From Xanthomonas euroxanthea (GTDB taxonomy: Bacteria > Pseudomonadota > Gammaproteobacteria > Xanthomonadales > Xanthomonadaceae), in the NCBI RefSeq assembly GCF_900476395.1, contig NZ_UIHB01000002.1:124001-188000 (forward strand): a DNA stretch of 64,000 bases. Direction: 5' to 3'. A program made the position numbers and the translations under genes. Every line of letters starts with the position of its first letter. The stretch's first letter is position 1. Shown one piece after another: positions 1 to 8,595 of the stretch. The notes below the pieces were generated by a model. It searched no databases. It saw nothing but the letters and a program-made list of their open reading frames with translations, and had not been told where the DNA came from.

Positions 1-372
1 CACATCGAAGCTCTCGCTGGTGACGTTGTTCTGGATCGCATTGCCCGCCACCGCGCCGGCGGCGGCACCGGCCACGGCCGAGACGTTCTTGTTGCCCTTG
101 CTGCCACCGGTCTCCTTGGAGATCTGGCGCCCGGCCACCGCGCCGACGATGCCGCCGAGCACCGCGCCGGTGCCGGTGGGAGCGCTGCGGGTTGGGCCGA
201 CTTCATCGATGCGGGTCACGATGCCGCAATCCACACAGCGTGCCTGCGGCTGCGAGTAGCCCTGGTCATAGCCGCGGTCGCCGCGGTAGCTGCCGTACTG
301 GGGCTGGGAGGTGGCGCAGCCAACCAGCGTCGCGGTTGCAGCCAGGCCAATGACGAGCAGTCGGGTCTTCAT
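1..372 (-). CDS. Glycine-zipper outer-membrane lipoprotein (3' end missing)
   Basis: The gene is cut by the left window edge; 124 codons are visible. A GGAGAG ribosome site precedes the ATG at 372. The product starts MKTRLLVIGLAATATLVGC, a signal sequence with a lipobox (LVGC), so a lipid-anchored envelope protein is predicted. After a Gly/Tyr/Gln-rich stretch with a CVDC pair comes a glycine-zipper segment (GTGAVLGGIVGAVAGRQ, then VAGAAAGAVAGN), the pattern of SlyB/PcP-type 2TM lipoproteins. Such proteins are thought to support outer-membrane integrity, but no specific function can be read here. Two other glycine-zipper proteins lie in the first 15 kb (3040 and 14629). Confidence 0.85.
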   Translation of the reverse strand, partial: MKTRLLVIGLAATATLVGCATSQPQYGSYRGDRGYDQGYSQPQARCVDCGIVTRIDEVGPTRSAPTGTGAVLGGIVGAVAGRQISKETGGSKGNKNVSAVAGAAAGAVAGNAIQNNVTSESFDV

Positions 373-537
373 GAGGTCTCTCCGGGGTGGTTCGAAAAAG
401 CGGTCAGGGCCGCGGCGACGTCATCCTGTGTTGGTCCGGGTGAACGGTCTGCCAACTGCATCACTCCAGGCTTAACGAAACCCGAGCGTCCTGTTCACCA
501 CCGCGGCAATGCGTAGCGCCTGGGCGCGCGCTGGCGG

Positions 538-966
538 TCAGCGGAAGTCGCGATGACAGGCCTCGCAGGCGTCATTGATCTGTGGCCTGACTGCGGCAAG
601 CGCGGCGCAATCGGCTGGCGGCGTGCGCTGTGCCTGGTCCAGGACGGTGCGCAGGGCGCTGGCATGCTCGCCGAAGCGGCGGTCCTCGCCGATGTCTGGA
701 AAGGCCGGCTCCAGTTCGTCGGCAAGCAGGCGCAACGATTGCAGTCGCGCTCGCTGCCTTGTGAGATTGCAGCCACCATCGGTATCGGGTTGCAGGCCGC
801 GCAGCTGGTAAGCCATCACCTGCATCAGGCTGTCCGGCACCGGGTTGCGCCTGGCCTGCAGCGCGCGCGCCACCATCACCGTGCATACCAGCCCGATCAG
901 GATGCCCAGCACCAGCAGGAAGGCATAGCGGGACGCGCGCGATTGTTCGGTGGGCGGGGCGGGCAT
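538..966 (-). CDS. Small membrane-anchored c-type cytochrome-like protein
   Basis: 142 aa. One N-terminal membrane helix (about residues 12-34) is followed by a helical domain ending in CEACHRDFR, a CxxCH heme-c motif six residues from the C-terminus. A C-terminal heme motif after a helical bundle is the arrangement of cytochrome c'-like proteins, so a periplasmic heme domain tethered to the inner membrane is likely. The start at 966 is preferred over the in-frame ATG at 993 because GGAG lies 8 nt upstream of it. It is divergent from tcdA, with about 75 bp between starts. Redox partner and physiological role are not visible. Confidence 0.7.
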   Translation of the reverse strand: MPAPPTEQSRASRYAFLLVLGILIGLVCTVMVARALQARRNPVPDSLMQVMAYQLRGLQPDTDGGCNLTRQRARLQSLRLLADELEPAFPDIGEDRRFGEHASALRTVLDQAQRTPPADCAALAAVRPQINDACEACHRDFR

Positions 967-1040
967 GGACGGAACTCCGGTGGACGCGGACATCAGTATG
1001 TCGATGGGCGCGCGTTGAGCGGCGCGCGTAAAATAGGCCG

Positions 1041-1871
1041 ATGAAAGCACAATGGCGTGAACGCTTTGCCGGTATCGACCGGCTGTACGGAGTCGGCACG
1101 GTGGAGCGGCTGGCCGCCTGCCGCGTGGCGGTGGTGGGGATGGGCGGCGTGGGCTCGTGGGTGGTCGAGGCGCTGGCGCGTACCGGCGTCGGCCATATCC
1201 GCCTGATCGATGCCGACGACCTGTGCGTGTCCAACACCAACCGGCAGCTGCCGGCGCTGGCCGGGCAGTACGGACGCAACAAGGCGCGCGCAATGGCCGA
1301 ACGCTGCGTGGCGATCAACCCGGAAATCGACGCCGACGCGGTGGAGTCGTTCCTCACCGCCGGCAATATCGAACAGCTGCTCGGCGATGCGTTCGACCTG
1401 GTGATCGATGCCTGCGACAGCTTCCGGGTGAAGGTGGAAACCATCGCCTGGTGCCGCCGACGCAAGTTGCCCTTGCTGACGGTGGGCGCCGCCGGCGGAC
1501 GCACCGATCCCACCCTGGTGCGGGTACGCGATGTCTCGCGCACCGAACACGACGCGATGCTGGCGCTGATCCGCAAGAAGCTGCGCAGCGAGTTCAACTT
1601 CCCCAAGAATCCGCAGCGCTATTTCGGCGTGCCGGCGGTGTACTCGCTGGAGAACGTCAAATACCCGCAGGCCGATGGCAGCGTCTGCGGCATCCGCCCG
1701 CAGCTGGATGCCGACGCCACGCTCAAGCTGGATTGCGGAGCCGGGCTGGGCGCAGCCACGCATATCACCGGCACCTTTGCGTTTGTCGCGGTGGGTAAGG
1801 CGCTGGAGATGTTGCTCAAGCCGAAGGTGGCTGCTGCCAGGCCTGTTGCCGAGGCTGCCTCGGCGGGGTGA
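1041..1871 (+). CDS. tcdA: tRNA threonylcarbamoyladenosine dehydratase
   Basis: 276 aa, close to the family length of about 270. This ThiF/E1-like enzyme uses ATP to cyclise t6A37 of ANN-decoding tRNAs to ct6A. The N-terminal Rossmann region carries the nucleotide-binding glycine loop GMGGVGSW (residues 33-40), followed by the DADD acidic strand and the NTNRQ segment typical of the TcdA/CsdL branch. The N-terminus RFAGIDRLYG also matches that branch rather than MoeB or ThiF. It is a single gene, divergent from the cytochrome gene and convergent with tatD. Confidence 0.9.
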   Translation: MKAQWRERFAGIDRLYGVGTVERLAACRVAVVGMGGVGSWVVEALARTGVGHIRLIDADDLCVSNTNRQLPALAGQYGRNKARAMAERCVAINPEIDADAVESFLTAGNIEQLLGDAFDLVIDACDSFRVKVETIAWCRRRKLPLLTVGAAGGRTDPTLVRVRDVSRTEHDAMLALIRKKLRSEFNFPKNPQRYFGVPAVYSLENVKYPQADGSVCGIRPQLDADATLKLDCGAGLGAATHITGTFAFVAVGKALEMLLKPKVAAARPVAEAASAG

Positions 1872-1911
1872 GTGCGCGCGTTGCCGTGTCATGCGGCAAC
1901 GGGCAGTGCAA

Positions 1912-2679
1912 TCAGGCCGGCAACCCGAACAACCGCCGTGCGTTGGCGGTGGTCTGCGCGGCGATGTGCTCGGCCGCCTCGCCGCGTAGCTGTGCGATGC
2001 AGTCCAGCACCGTGCGCAGGTAGGCCGGCTCGTTGCGTTGGCCGCGGATGCTGGCGTCGGGCTGATCCGGCGCATCGGTTTCCAGCAGCAGCCACTCCAG
2101 CGGCATCGTTGCAACCAGGCCGCGCAGGCGATTGGCGCGCGGGTAGGTCACCGGGCCGCCCAGGCCGATCATGAAATCCAGCTTCCACAATTGCTGCGCC
2201 TGTTCGGGGCTGCCGGCAAAGCTGTGCACCACACCACGCAGGCCGCCCACGGCCTTGATGCGGGCGATGACCTCTTCGGTGGCGCGCCGCGCATGCACGA
2301 TCAGCGGCAGCTCGAAGCGCTTGGCCAGCTGCAGTTGCCCGTCGAAATAATCGCGCTGCGTCTGCGCGTCCAGCCCGTCCAGATAGAAGTCCAGCCCGCA
2401 CTCGCCGATGGCGCAGGGCCGCTCGCGCTCGATCCATTCGGCCAGCAGTTCCAGATGATCGGGACGGTGCTGCTCGAGAAAGATCGGGTGCAGCCCGTAG
2501 GCCGGGTGCAAGCCGGGGGCCTGGGTGCAGACGCTGCGCAGCTGCGGCCAGCTGGCGGCGGTGACCGCCGGGATCACCTGCTGCACGACACCGGCCGCCT
2601 GCGCGCGCGCGATCACCGCGGCGCGGTCGTGCTCGAACTCGCCGGCATCCAGGTGGCAATGGCTATCGACCAGCTGCAT
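1912..2679 (-). CDS. tatD: TatD family metal-dependent deoxyribonuclease
   Basis: 255 aa, normal family length. The amidohydrolase-fold metal ligands are all present: HCH near the N-terminus (VDSHCHLD), the Glu in IGECGLDFY, His in LIVHARRA, His in VVHSFAG and Asp in LLETDAPD. TatD-type enzymes are cytoplasmic 3'-5' nucleases linked to DNA repair and quality control. The start at 2679 overlaps the stop of the upstream small gene by one base (TGATG), so the two are probably translationally coupled. YcfH or YjjV paralogue names are also possible. Confidence 0.88.
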   Translation of the reverse strand: MQLVDSHCHLDAGEFEHDRAAVIARAQAAGVVQQVIPAVTAASWPQLRSVCTQAPGLHPAYGLHPIFLEQHRPDHLELLAEWIERERPCAIGECGLDFYLDGLDAQTQRDYFDGQLQLAKRFELPLIVHARRATEEVIARIKAVGGLRGVVHSFAGSPEQAQQLWKLDFMIGLGGPVTYPRANRLRGLVATMPLEWLLLETDAPDQPDASIRGQRNEPAYLRTVLDCIAQLRGEAAEHIAAQTTANARRLFGLPA

Positions 2680-2894
2680 CAATCGCGGCGCACCGGCGCG
2701 GGCAGCGGCGCCTTGCGCGTCTTCCAGTTGGCCAGCAGCAGCGAGGTCAGGCCGAACAGCAGCTCGTCCAGGAACGGGATCGGATCCGGGAGCGCCAGGT
2801 CGACCAGAAACAGCGCCGCAGCCAGCTTGAACAAGGTGGGGTAGCGCAGCTTGCTGGCCCACTCCAGGGCGCGCGAGGTGATGGGGTTGCGCAT
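2679..2894 (-). CDS. Small inner-membrane protein, DUF6116-like
   Basis: 71 aa. The N-terminus is amphipathic and basic, and a hydrophobic region (about residues 20-55) can form two short membrane segments around a DPIPFLDE turn. The tail is basic (NWKTRKAPLPAPVRRD). It resembles the short DUF6116/YkvA-like proteins of Xanthomonadaceae; this is from memory of the family, and its function is unknown. It is the first gene of a two-gene unit with tatD, which it overlaps by one base. Confidence 0.7.
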   Translation of the reverse strand: MRNPITSRALEWASKLRYPTLFKLAAALFLVDLALPDPIPFLDELLFGLTSLLLANWKTRKAPLPAPVRRD

Positions 2895-3039
2895 GCGAAT
2901 GCTCCGGCTGTTAGAAGCGCATGAAGTAACCGCTAGCTGAACTTAACTGCGGCGTTCATGAGCGAGGGCGTTTTTGTTCAGGGTTCACGTGCTGGAATCA
3001 CGCCGTCAACAACGCGGCGTGTCCGCACGGAGCTGGATC

Positions 3040-3831
3040 ATGAAGAGCAATACGACAACTATACTGGTCGCTGCTGGTGCGTTGCTGGTCGGAGGCGTGG
3101 CCACTGCTGCCTTTATGAACAATCGCCCGTCATCCGGCGATTTCGTCGCCAACGGCGAGCCGGCACCGCGTGGTCTGGAATACGCCGACGTGGTCAAGGT
3201 GGCACCGATCACCGAGCGCGAGCCGCAGTACGCACAGGTCGTCAACAGTGCGGCCATCCGCGAAACCACCACCAGCTCCTCGCCGCGTGAAGTCTGCCGC
3301 GACGTGGTGGTGCAGGAACGTCTGCCCGAGCGCGATGGCAATGTCGGCGGCACCGTCGCCGGTGCGGTGATCGGCGGCCTGCTCGGCAACCAGGTCGGCG
3401 GCGGCAACGGCCGCAAGCTGGCCACGGTGGCCGGCGCGGTCGGTGGCGGCATGGTCGGTAACCGTGTGGACCGTAACCATGTCGGTGGCCGCGTGGTGGA
3501 CCGCACCGAGCGCCAGTGCCATACCGAAAACGCCAATTCGCAGTCCTCGCGCGTGGTGGGCTACGACGTGACCTACCGCAATGCCGACGGCACCACCGGC
3601 ACCATGCGCATGGACAGCAAGCCGGGCGAGCGCATCTCGCTGGGCGATGCCGACAACGTGGTGGCCTACGACGTGACCTACCGTTACGACGGTTTCGAAA
3701 AGACCGTACGCATGAACGACAAGCCGGCCAGCGACCGCCTGCCGGTGGTCGACGGTCAGCTGGTGACCCAGACCGCCTCGACGGCCGGTGACCGCGGCGT
3801 CCGTGTGGATGCGGGCAGCACGCGCCAGTAA
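3040..3831 (+). CDS. Glycine-zipper 2TM-domain envelope protein
   Basis: 263 aa. The ATG at 3040 has GGAG 7 nt upstream. An N-terminal hydrophobic helix (residues 7-25) without a lipobox suggests a membrane anchor or signal. The middle holds a glycine-zipper hairpin (GGTVAGAVIGGLLGNQVGGG, then VAGAVGGGMVGN). The C-terminal part has two copies of a VxYDVTYR segment spaced about 40 residues apart, with 'GTMRMDSKPGERI' and 'KTVRMNDKPASDRL' following them, so the domain looks internally duplicated. This layout is common in Xanthomonadaceae and Burkholderia proteins of unknown function. A strong terminator follows at 3877. Confidence 0.82.
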   Translation: MKSNTTTILVAAGALLVGGVATAAFMNNRPSSGDFVANGEPAPRGLEYADVVKVAPITEREPQYAQVVNSAAIRETTTSSSPREVCRDVVVQERLPERDGNVGGTVAGAVIGGLLGNQVGGGNGRKLATVAGAVGGGMVGNRVDRNHVGGRVVDRTERQCHTENANSQSSRVVGYDVTYRNADGTTGTMRMDSKPGERISLGDADNVVAYDVTYRYDGFEKTVRMNDKPASDRLPVVDGQLVTQTASTAGDRGVRVDAGSTRQ

Positions 3832-3876
3832 ATCGCTGGCAGCCACCCACCCGGGATCGCTGCAGTAGCAAGAAAG

Positions 3877-3899
3877 GAGCCGGCATTGCCGGCTCTTTT
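3877..3899 (+). terminator. Rho-independent terminator
   Basis: An 8-bp perfect stem GAGCCGGC / GCCGGCTC with a 3-nt loop is followed by TTTT. It lies 46 nt after the stop of the glycine-zipper gene. Confidence 0.85.
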
Positions 3900-4002
3900 C
3901 GTTTCCAGGCGCCAACGGTGCATCCCGTGCGCTGCACTGGCGCCGCCATGTCCGGCCGGCAACTGGCTGATAATCGTTGCTTCTCCTGCAGTGGAAGCCG
4001 AC

Positions 4003-5166
4003 ATGCCGGTACGCCCCGATGACCTGTTCGATGTACGCGCGTTGCTGACCGATGAAGAGCGGGCAGTGCAGGATGCGGTGGCGCGCTTCACCGACACGCG
4101 GGTGCTGCCGGCGATCGGCGACGCCTTCGATGCAGGGCGCTTCCCGCGCGAATGGGTGCCGGAACTGGCGGAGCTCGGCCTGCTGGGCGCCAGCCTGCCG
4201 GTACGCGATGGCGGCGCGGGCCTGGGCGCGGTGGCGTACGGATTGATCTGCCAGGAACTGGAGCGCGGCGACAGCGGCCTGCGCAGTTTCGTCAGCGTGC
4301 AGTCCTCGCTGTGCATGTACCCGATCCATGCCTACGGTAGCGACGAACAGCGCCAGCGCTGGCTACCGGAGATGGCAGCGGGGCGTCTGATCGGCTGTTT
4401 CGGGTTGAGCGAAGCCCAGGGTGGCTCGGACCCGGCCGCGATGACCACGCGCGCGGTACGGCAGGGCGATGGCTGGCGCTTGAACGGGTCCAAGATGTGG
4501 ATCACCAACGGCAGCATCGCCGGCATTGCGATCATCTGGGCGCATACCGATGACGGGGTGTGCGGCTTTCTGGTGGAGACCGGCTGCGCCGGCTTCCGTG
4601 CGCAGGACATCGGGCACAAGATGAGCCTGCGCGCGTCGGTGACCTCGGGCCTGTTCCTGGACGATGTCTATGTGCCCGAGCAAATGCGGTTGCCGAACGC
4701 GGCCGGTCTGAAGGCGCCGTTGAATTGCCTCAATCAGGCGCGCTACGGCATTGCCTGGGGTGCGATCGGTGCGGCGGTGGCCTGCCTGCGCGAGGCGCTG
4801 GCCTACAGCGGGCAGCGCATCCTGTTCGGCCGGCCACTGGCGGCCACGCAGAGCGCGCAGATCAAGCTGGCCGACATGGCCCGGCGGATTTCCACTGCGC
4901 AGCTGCTGGCGCTGCAGCTCGGACGCCTGAAGGAAGCCGGCCAGCTGCGGCCCGAACAGATCTCGCTGGCAAAATGGAATAATTGCCGCATGGCCCTGGA
5001 CGTAGCGCGCGAGTGCCGCGATCTGCTCGGCGCGGCCGGCATCACCACCGAGCATGTGGCGATCCGGCATGCGCTGAACCTGGAATCGGTGATCACCTAC
5101 GAGGGCACCGAGACCGTGCATCAGTTGGTGGTCGGGCGTGCGTTGACGGGACTCAATGCGTTTTGA
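4003..5166 (+). CDS. gcdH: Glutaryl-CoA dehydrogenase (acyl-CoA dehydrogenase family)
   Basis: 387 aa. This FAD enzyme oxidises and decarboxylates glutaryl-CoA to crotonyl-CoA in lysine/tryptophan degradation. Subfamily evidence is the block GLRSFVSVQSSLCMYPI and the following YGSDEQRQRWLP, which closely follow the glutaryl-CoA dehydrogenase pattern. Acyl-CoA dehydrogenase signatures also present are FGLSEAQGGSDP, GSKMWITNG and the C-terminal TYEGTE, whose Glu is the expected catalytic base. The start at 4003 matches family N-termini. The following large gene overlaps its end by 11 nt, suggesting coupling, although no pathway link is known to me. Confidence 0.88.
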   Translation: MPVRPDDLFDVRALLTDEERAVQDAVARFTDTRVLPAIGDAFDAGRFPREWVPELAELGLLGASLPVRDGGAGLGAVAYGLICQELERGDSGLRSFVSVQSSLCMYPIHAYGSDEQRQRWLPEMAAGRLIGCFGLSEAQGGSDPAAMTTRAVRQGDGWRLNGSKMWITNGSIAGIAIIWAHTDDGVCGFLVETGCAGFRAQDIGHKMSLRASVTSGLFLDDVYVPEQMRLPNAAGLKAPLNCLNQARYGIAWGAIGAAVACLREALAYSGQRILFGRPLAATQSAQIKLADMARRISTAQLLALQLGRLKEAGQLRPEQISLAKWNNCRMALDVARECRDLLGAAGITTEHVAIRHALNLESVITYEGTETVHQLVVGRALTGLNAF

Positions 5167-7795
5167 CGAGGAGTGGGTGTTGATCGACAAGGATGGAAGG
5201 CGGCGCCTGCGTGGCGTGTCCTGGATGCTCTGCGTGCTGGCGGTGGTTGCGAGCGCGATCGCACCGGCACAGGCCAGCGAGGCGCCGCGCATGGCGCCAC
5301 CACCGGCCTGGGTCATCGCCGATGCGGTGCCCGACAAGGTGCCCGGTGCCAGCGGGTTGCGCTATGAGCTGGTCTCCGATCAGGTCGATCTGACCGGCGC
5401 CGCGCCGCAGGCGTATCGCCGCCTCAGTTACACCGTGCAGCGTGCGAAAAGTCTGGACGAAGCCGGACAGATCTCCATCGATTACCAGCCGCAGTACCAG
5501 CAGCTGGCGCTCAACAGCCTGGAGGTCTGGCGCGACGGCAGGCGCATCGACATGCGCACACAGGCGCACTACGCCCGGTTGCGCCGCGAAAGCGGACTGG
5601 AAGAGGGCCTGATCGATGGCGCGCTGACGCTGTCGATCACCTTGCCGGACCTGCGCGTGGGCGACCGGGTCGACTATGGGGTGACCATCACTGGCAGCAA
5701 TCCGGTGTTCGGCAAGGGTTATTACGACGTGTTCGATGCGCGCTACGGCGTATCGCTGGGCGAGCGCCGGGTGCGCGTGCGGTATCCCGCCGGGATGGGA
5801 TTGCAGTGGCGGGTGAGCGCGCCAGGCTTCAGCCGCAACGTCAGCCGCGCCGGCGACGTGGCGACGCTGGACATTGCAGCGCACGACCTGCCCGCGGTGC
5901 AGGAGGAAAAAGACACCCCGGAGGATGTCGATCCGTATGGCCTGATCGAAGTGTCCACGGCCGGCAATTGGGAAACGGTGGCGGCGTGGGCAGCGCAGCT
6001 GTATCCGCGCGCGTTCAAGGACGCACGCGCGGCCGAGGGCATGGTGCAGAGCCTGCAGCTGCGTAGCGACGACCCGCAGGGCGCACTGCTGCGTGCAGTG
6101 GCCTTCGTGCAGGGCGAAATCCGCTACGTCGGCCTGGACATGGGTGAGAACTCGCACGCGCCGCATACGCCGGAGGTGACGCTGCGCAACCGCTATGGCG
6201 ACTGCAAGGACAAGGCCACGCTGCTGATTGCGCTGCTGCAGCTGGCCGGCATCCGCGCCGAGCCGGTGCTGGTCAGCAGCGACAAGGGCCAGGGACTGGA
6301 TCTGCGCTTGCCCAGTCCGTATGCGTTCGATCATGTGGTGGTACGCGCGCACCTGCCGCAGGGCGAGGTATGGGTGGATGCCACGCGCGATCGCGAAGAG
6401 GGCCCGCTTGCGCAACGGCTGCCGTTGCCGTTCGTGCGTGGCCTGCCGGTGATGGCCGGCCAGCGCGACCTGGTGGCGGTGCCATCGCCGATGCCGACGC
6501 TGCCGCTGATCGAGGTGGAGGAGGAGATCGCGGTGTCGCTGCGCAAGCCGCAGCGCGTGGCGACCTTCAGCGTGGACACGACGTACCGGCAGGGGCGCGG
6601 CGAACGTGTGGCGACCAGTTTCGACGACAACGGCGCGCAGGCGGTCGGCGAACACTATCTGGAATTCATGCAGCAGTACTACACCGCGCTGACCCAGGTC
6701 GGCGTGCCGACCATCGACGCGACCGATCGACTGAACGTACGCACGCACGAGGCCTATCGCCTGGAGTGGCCGGCCGACGAGGGCGACGAAGTCGGCTTCC
6801 CGCTGTTCCAGCTCGGTGAATGGATGGACACCTTGCCCGCCGCGGCGCGCAAGAGCCCGCTGGCACTGGACGGCCCGCGGCTGGCGCGGCAGACCGTGCG
6901 GGTGCGGGTCGATCCGGCGGTGCAGGTGGAGGCCGATACGCAGGTGGTCGCCAACCCCTGGTTCCGCTTCTCGCGCACGGTCTCCATGCACCAGGGACGC
7001 ATCGTCATCGTCGGCGAGTGGCAGCGCCTGTCCGACCGCATCCCCGCCAGCGGCGTGAAGCGTGCGGCCGCCGACATGGAGCGTGCCCGCGACCTGCTGT
7101 ACTTCAATCACGATCTCAAGCCGCATCCGCGCAGACAGCCGCTGGAGATGCACGTCTTCGTCTATCCGCTGGCCGGGCTGCTGGCGCTGGTCGTGCTGGT
7201 GCTGGCATGCCTGGCCTGGTGGCGCGGCGGTGGCCTGGGCGGGATGCTGTTCGATCCGCACACCGTTGCGCAGCGCTTGCACGCGCAGCCCGGTGCGCGC
7301 TGGAGCGCGTGGTGTGTATTCGGCATGGTCGTCGTGCTCTCGAGCTGGATGTGGGTGCATCCGCGGCTGCTGTGGGTGCACGCCATCGCCGTGGTGATCA
7401 TGCTGGCCATCGCGCTGGTGGGCTGCGTGCTGCTGCAGCGGATGCTGCGCTGGATGGGCGGTGTCGCACAGGTCGGTGCGTTGCTGCCGGCGCTGCTGGG
7501 CAGCGCATTGCCATGGCTGGTCTGCCTGCTGGCGGCGCTGGCCGCGCTCGGCGGCGATAGGGTGCTGTTCGGCACCGGCGTGCATGATCCAGCCAGGCTG
7601 GCGCAGCTGGCCATGGCGGTGCTGCTGATGCTGCTGGGCGGGCTGTGGTGGTCGATCGCGGCGGTCCAGGCGGTCGCCGGTGCGACCGGCGGTACACGGG
7701 CGCGTGCCTTTGGTGCGCTGGCATTGACGTTGTCGGTGCTGGGCATGCTGATTGCCGTGCTGGGGGTGCCGGTGGCGCTGGTGGCGATGCGCTGA
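5156..7795 (+). CDS. DUF3857 / transglutaminase-like domain membrane protein
   Basis: 879 aa as drawn. A signal/anchor helix (about residues 24-40) is followed by a DUF3857 domain of beta-sandwich type (about 60-300). A transglutaminase-like domain follows with the Cys in RYGDCKDKATLL, His in AFDHVVV and Asp in WVDATRD, so the triad is intact. A further beta-rich region leads to five or six C-terminal membrane helices (about 670-879). The active domain should face the periplasm. Start is uncertain: GAGGAG at 5168-5173 would serve a TTG at 5180 or GTG at 5177, while the ATG at 5156 overlaps the previous gene. The target is unknown; peptidoglycan or protein cross-links are guesses. Confidence 0.82.
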   Translation: MRFDEEWVLIDKDGRRRLRGVSWMLCVLAVVASAIAPAQASEAPRMAPPPAWVIADAVPDKVPGASGLRYELVSDQVDLTGAAPQAYRRLSYTVQRAKSLDEAGQISIDYQPQYQQLALNSLEVWRDGRRIDMRTQAHYARLRRESGLEEGLIDGALTLSITLPDLRVGDRVDYGVTITGSNPVFGKGYYDVFDARYGVSLGERRVRVRYPAGMGLQWRVSAPGFSRNVSRAGDVATLDIAAHDLPAVQEEKDTPEDVDPYGLIEVSTAGNWETVAAWAAQLYPRAFKDARAAEGMVQSLQLRSDDPQGALLRAVAFVQGEIRYVGLDMGENSHAPHTPEVTLRNRYGDCKDKATLLIALLQLAGIRAEPVLVSSDKGQGLDLRLPSPYAFDHVVVRAHLPQGEVWVDATRDREEGPLAQRLPLPFVRGLPVMAGQRDLVAVPSPMPTLPLIEVEEEIAVSLRKPQRVATFSVDTTYRQGRGERVATSFDDNGAQAVGEHYLEFMQQYYTALTQVGVPTIDATDRLNVRTHEAYRLEWPADEGDEVGFPLFQLGEWMDTLPAAARKSPLALDGPRLARQTVRVRVDPAVQVEADTQVVANPWFRFSRTVSMHQGRIVIVGEWQRLSDRIPASGVKRAAADMERARDLLYFNHDLKPHPRRQPLEMHVFVYPLAGLLALVVLVLACLAWWRGGGLGGMLFDPHTVAQRLHAQPGARWSAWCVFGMVVVLSSWMWVHPRLLWVHAIAVVIMLAIALVGCVLLQRMLRWMGGVAQVGALLPALLGSALPWLVCLLAALAALGGDRVLFGTGVHDPARLAQLAMAVLLMLLGGLWWSIAAVQAVAGATGGTRARAFGALALTLSVLGMLIAVLGVPVALVAMR

Positions 7796-7919
7796 GGCGC
7801 GCCGCCCGCGGCGCACGTAACCGCGGCCACGCCTTGCGGCAGAATCGGCGCAGGGCTTTGCAAAGACTCGCGGGGCTGTGACACTGCCAGCCCCTCGTTG
7901 CTGCCGCGGAGCCAGCCTG

Positions 7920-8564
7920 ATGTCGAGCGTGCGTCCCCCGTTGACCGTCCATGGCATGTCCAGTTCCGGCAACTGCTACAAGGTGCGCCTGCTGCTGGAG
8001 CAACTGGGCAGCCGCTATCACTGGGTCGAGGTCGACAGCGTCGCCGGCGAAACCCGCACGCCTGCGTATCTGGCCATCAATCCCAATGGCAAGGTGCCGA
8101 TGGTGGAACGCGACGACGGCCGCGTGCTGGTCGAATCCAACGCAATCCTGTTCTGGCTGGCCGAAGGCACCCCATATCTGCCCACCGACGCGTGGCAGCG
8201 TGCGCAGGCCCTGAGCTGGATGTTCTTCGAGCAGTACAGCCATGAGCCGTATGTGGCGGTGGCGCGTTTCATCAGCCTGTGGACGCCGCGCGATGCCGCG
8301 CGCCGCGCCGAATTGCCGCAGCTGCGCGCACGCGGCGAGCAGGCGTTGGCGGTGATGGAACAGCATCTGCAGCAGCACCGCTGGTTCACCGGCAGCGACT
8401 ACGGCATCGCCGACATCGCGCTGTTTGCCTACACCCATTGCGCCGAGGACGGCGGCTTCGATCTGGAGCGCTGGCCGGCGATCGGTGCCTGGCTGCAGCG
8501 TGTGCAGGCAGTACCTGGTTTCATCGCAATGCCGGCACCGGCACCCGGCGCGGTGACGGCATGA
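7920..8564 (+). CDS. Glutathione S-transferase family protein
   Basis: 214 aa, normal for a cytosolic GST. The N-terminal thioredoxin-like domain has a SSSGNCYKVRLLL active-site helix, the cis-Pro segment NPNGKVPMVE and the glutathione-binding VESNAILFWLAE. The helical domain ends with a YGIADIALFAYTH N-capping region. The ATG at 7920 has GGAG 8 nt upstream. Substrate is unknown; the class resembles the beta/theta-like bacterial GSTs. asnB begins 31 nt downstream, so co-transcription is likely. Confidence 0.85.
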   Translation: MSSVRPPLTVHGMSSSGNCYKVRLLLEQLGSRYHWVEVDSVAGETRTPAYLAINPNGKVPMVERDDGRVLVESNAILFWLAEGTPYLPTDAWQRAQALSWMFFEQYSHEPYVAVARFISLWTPRDAARRAELPQLRARGEQALAVMEQHLQQHRWFTGSDYGIADIALFAYTHCAEDGGFDLERWPAIGAWLQRVQAVPGFIAMPAPAPGAVTA

Positions 8565-8595
8565 GTGGCATGCGCTGCCGGCAGGAGCACTGACG

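Noticed and set aside
5153-7972. 939-codon antisense frame opposite the DUF3857 protein
   Set aside because: The translation is dominated by His, Arg and Gln with no motif, while the plus-strand frame has catalytic and membrane signatures.
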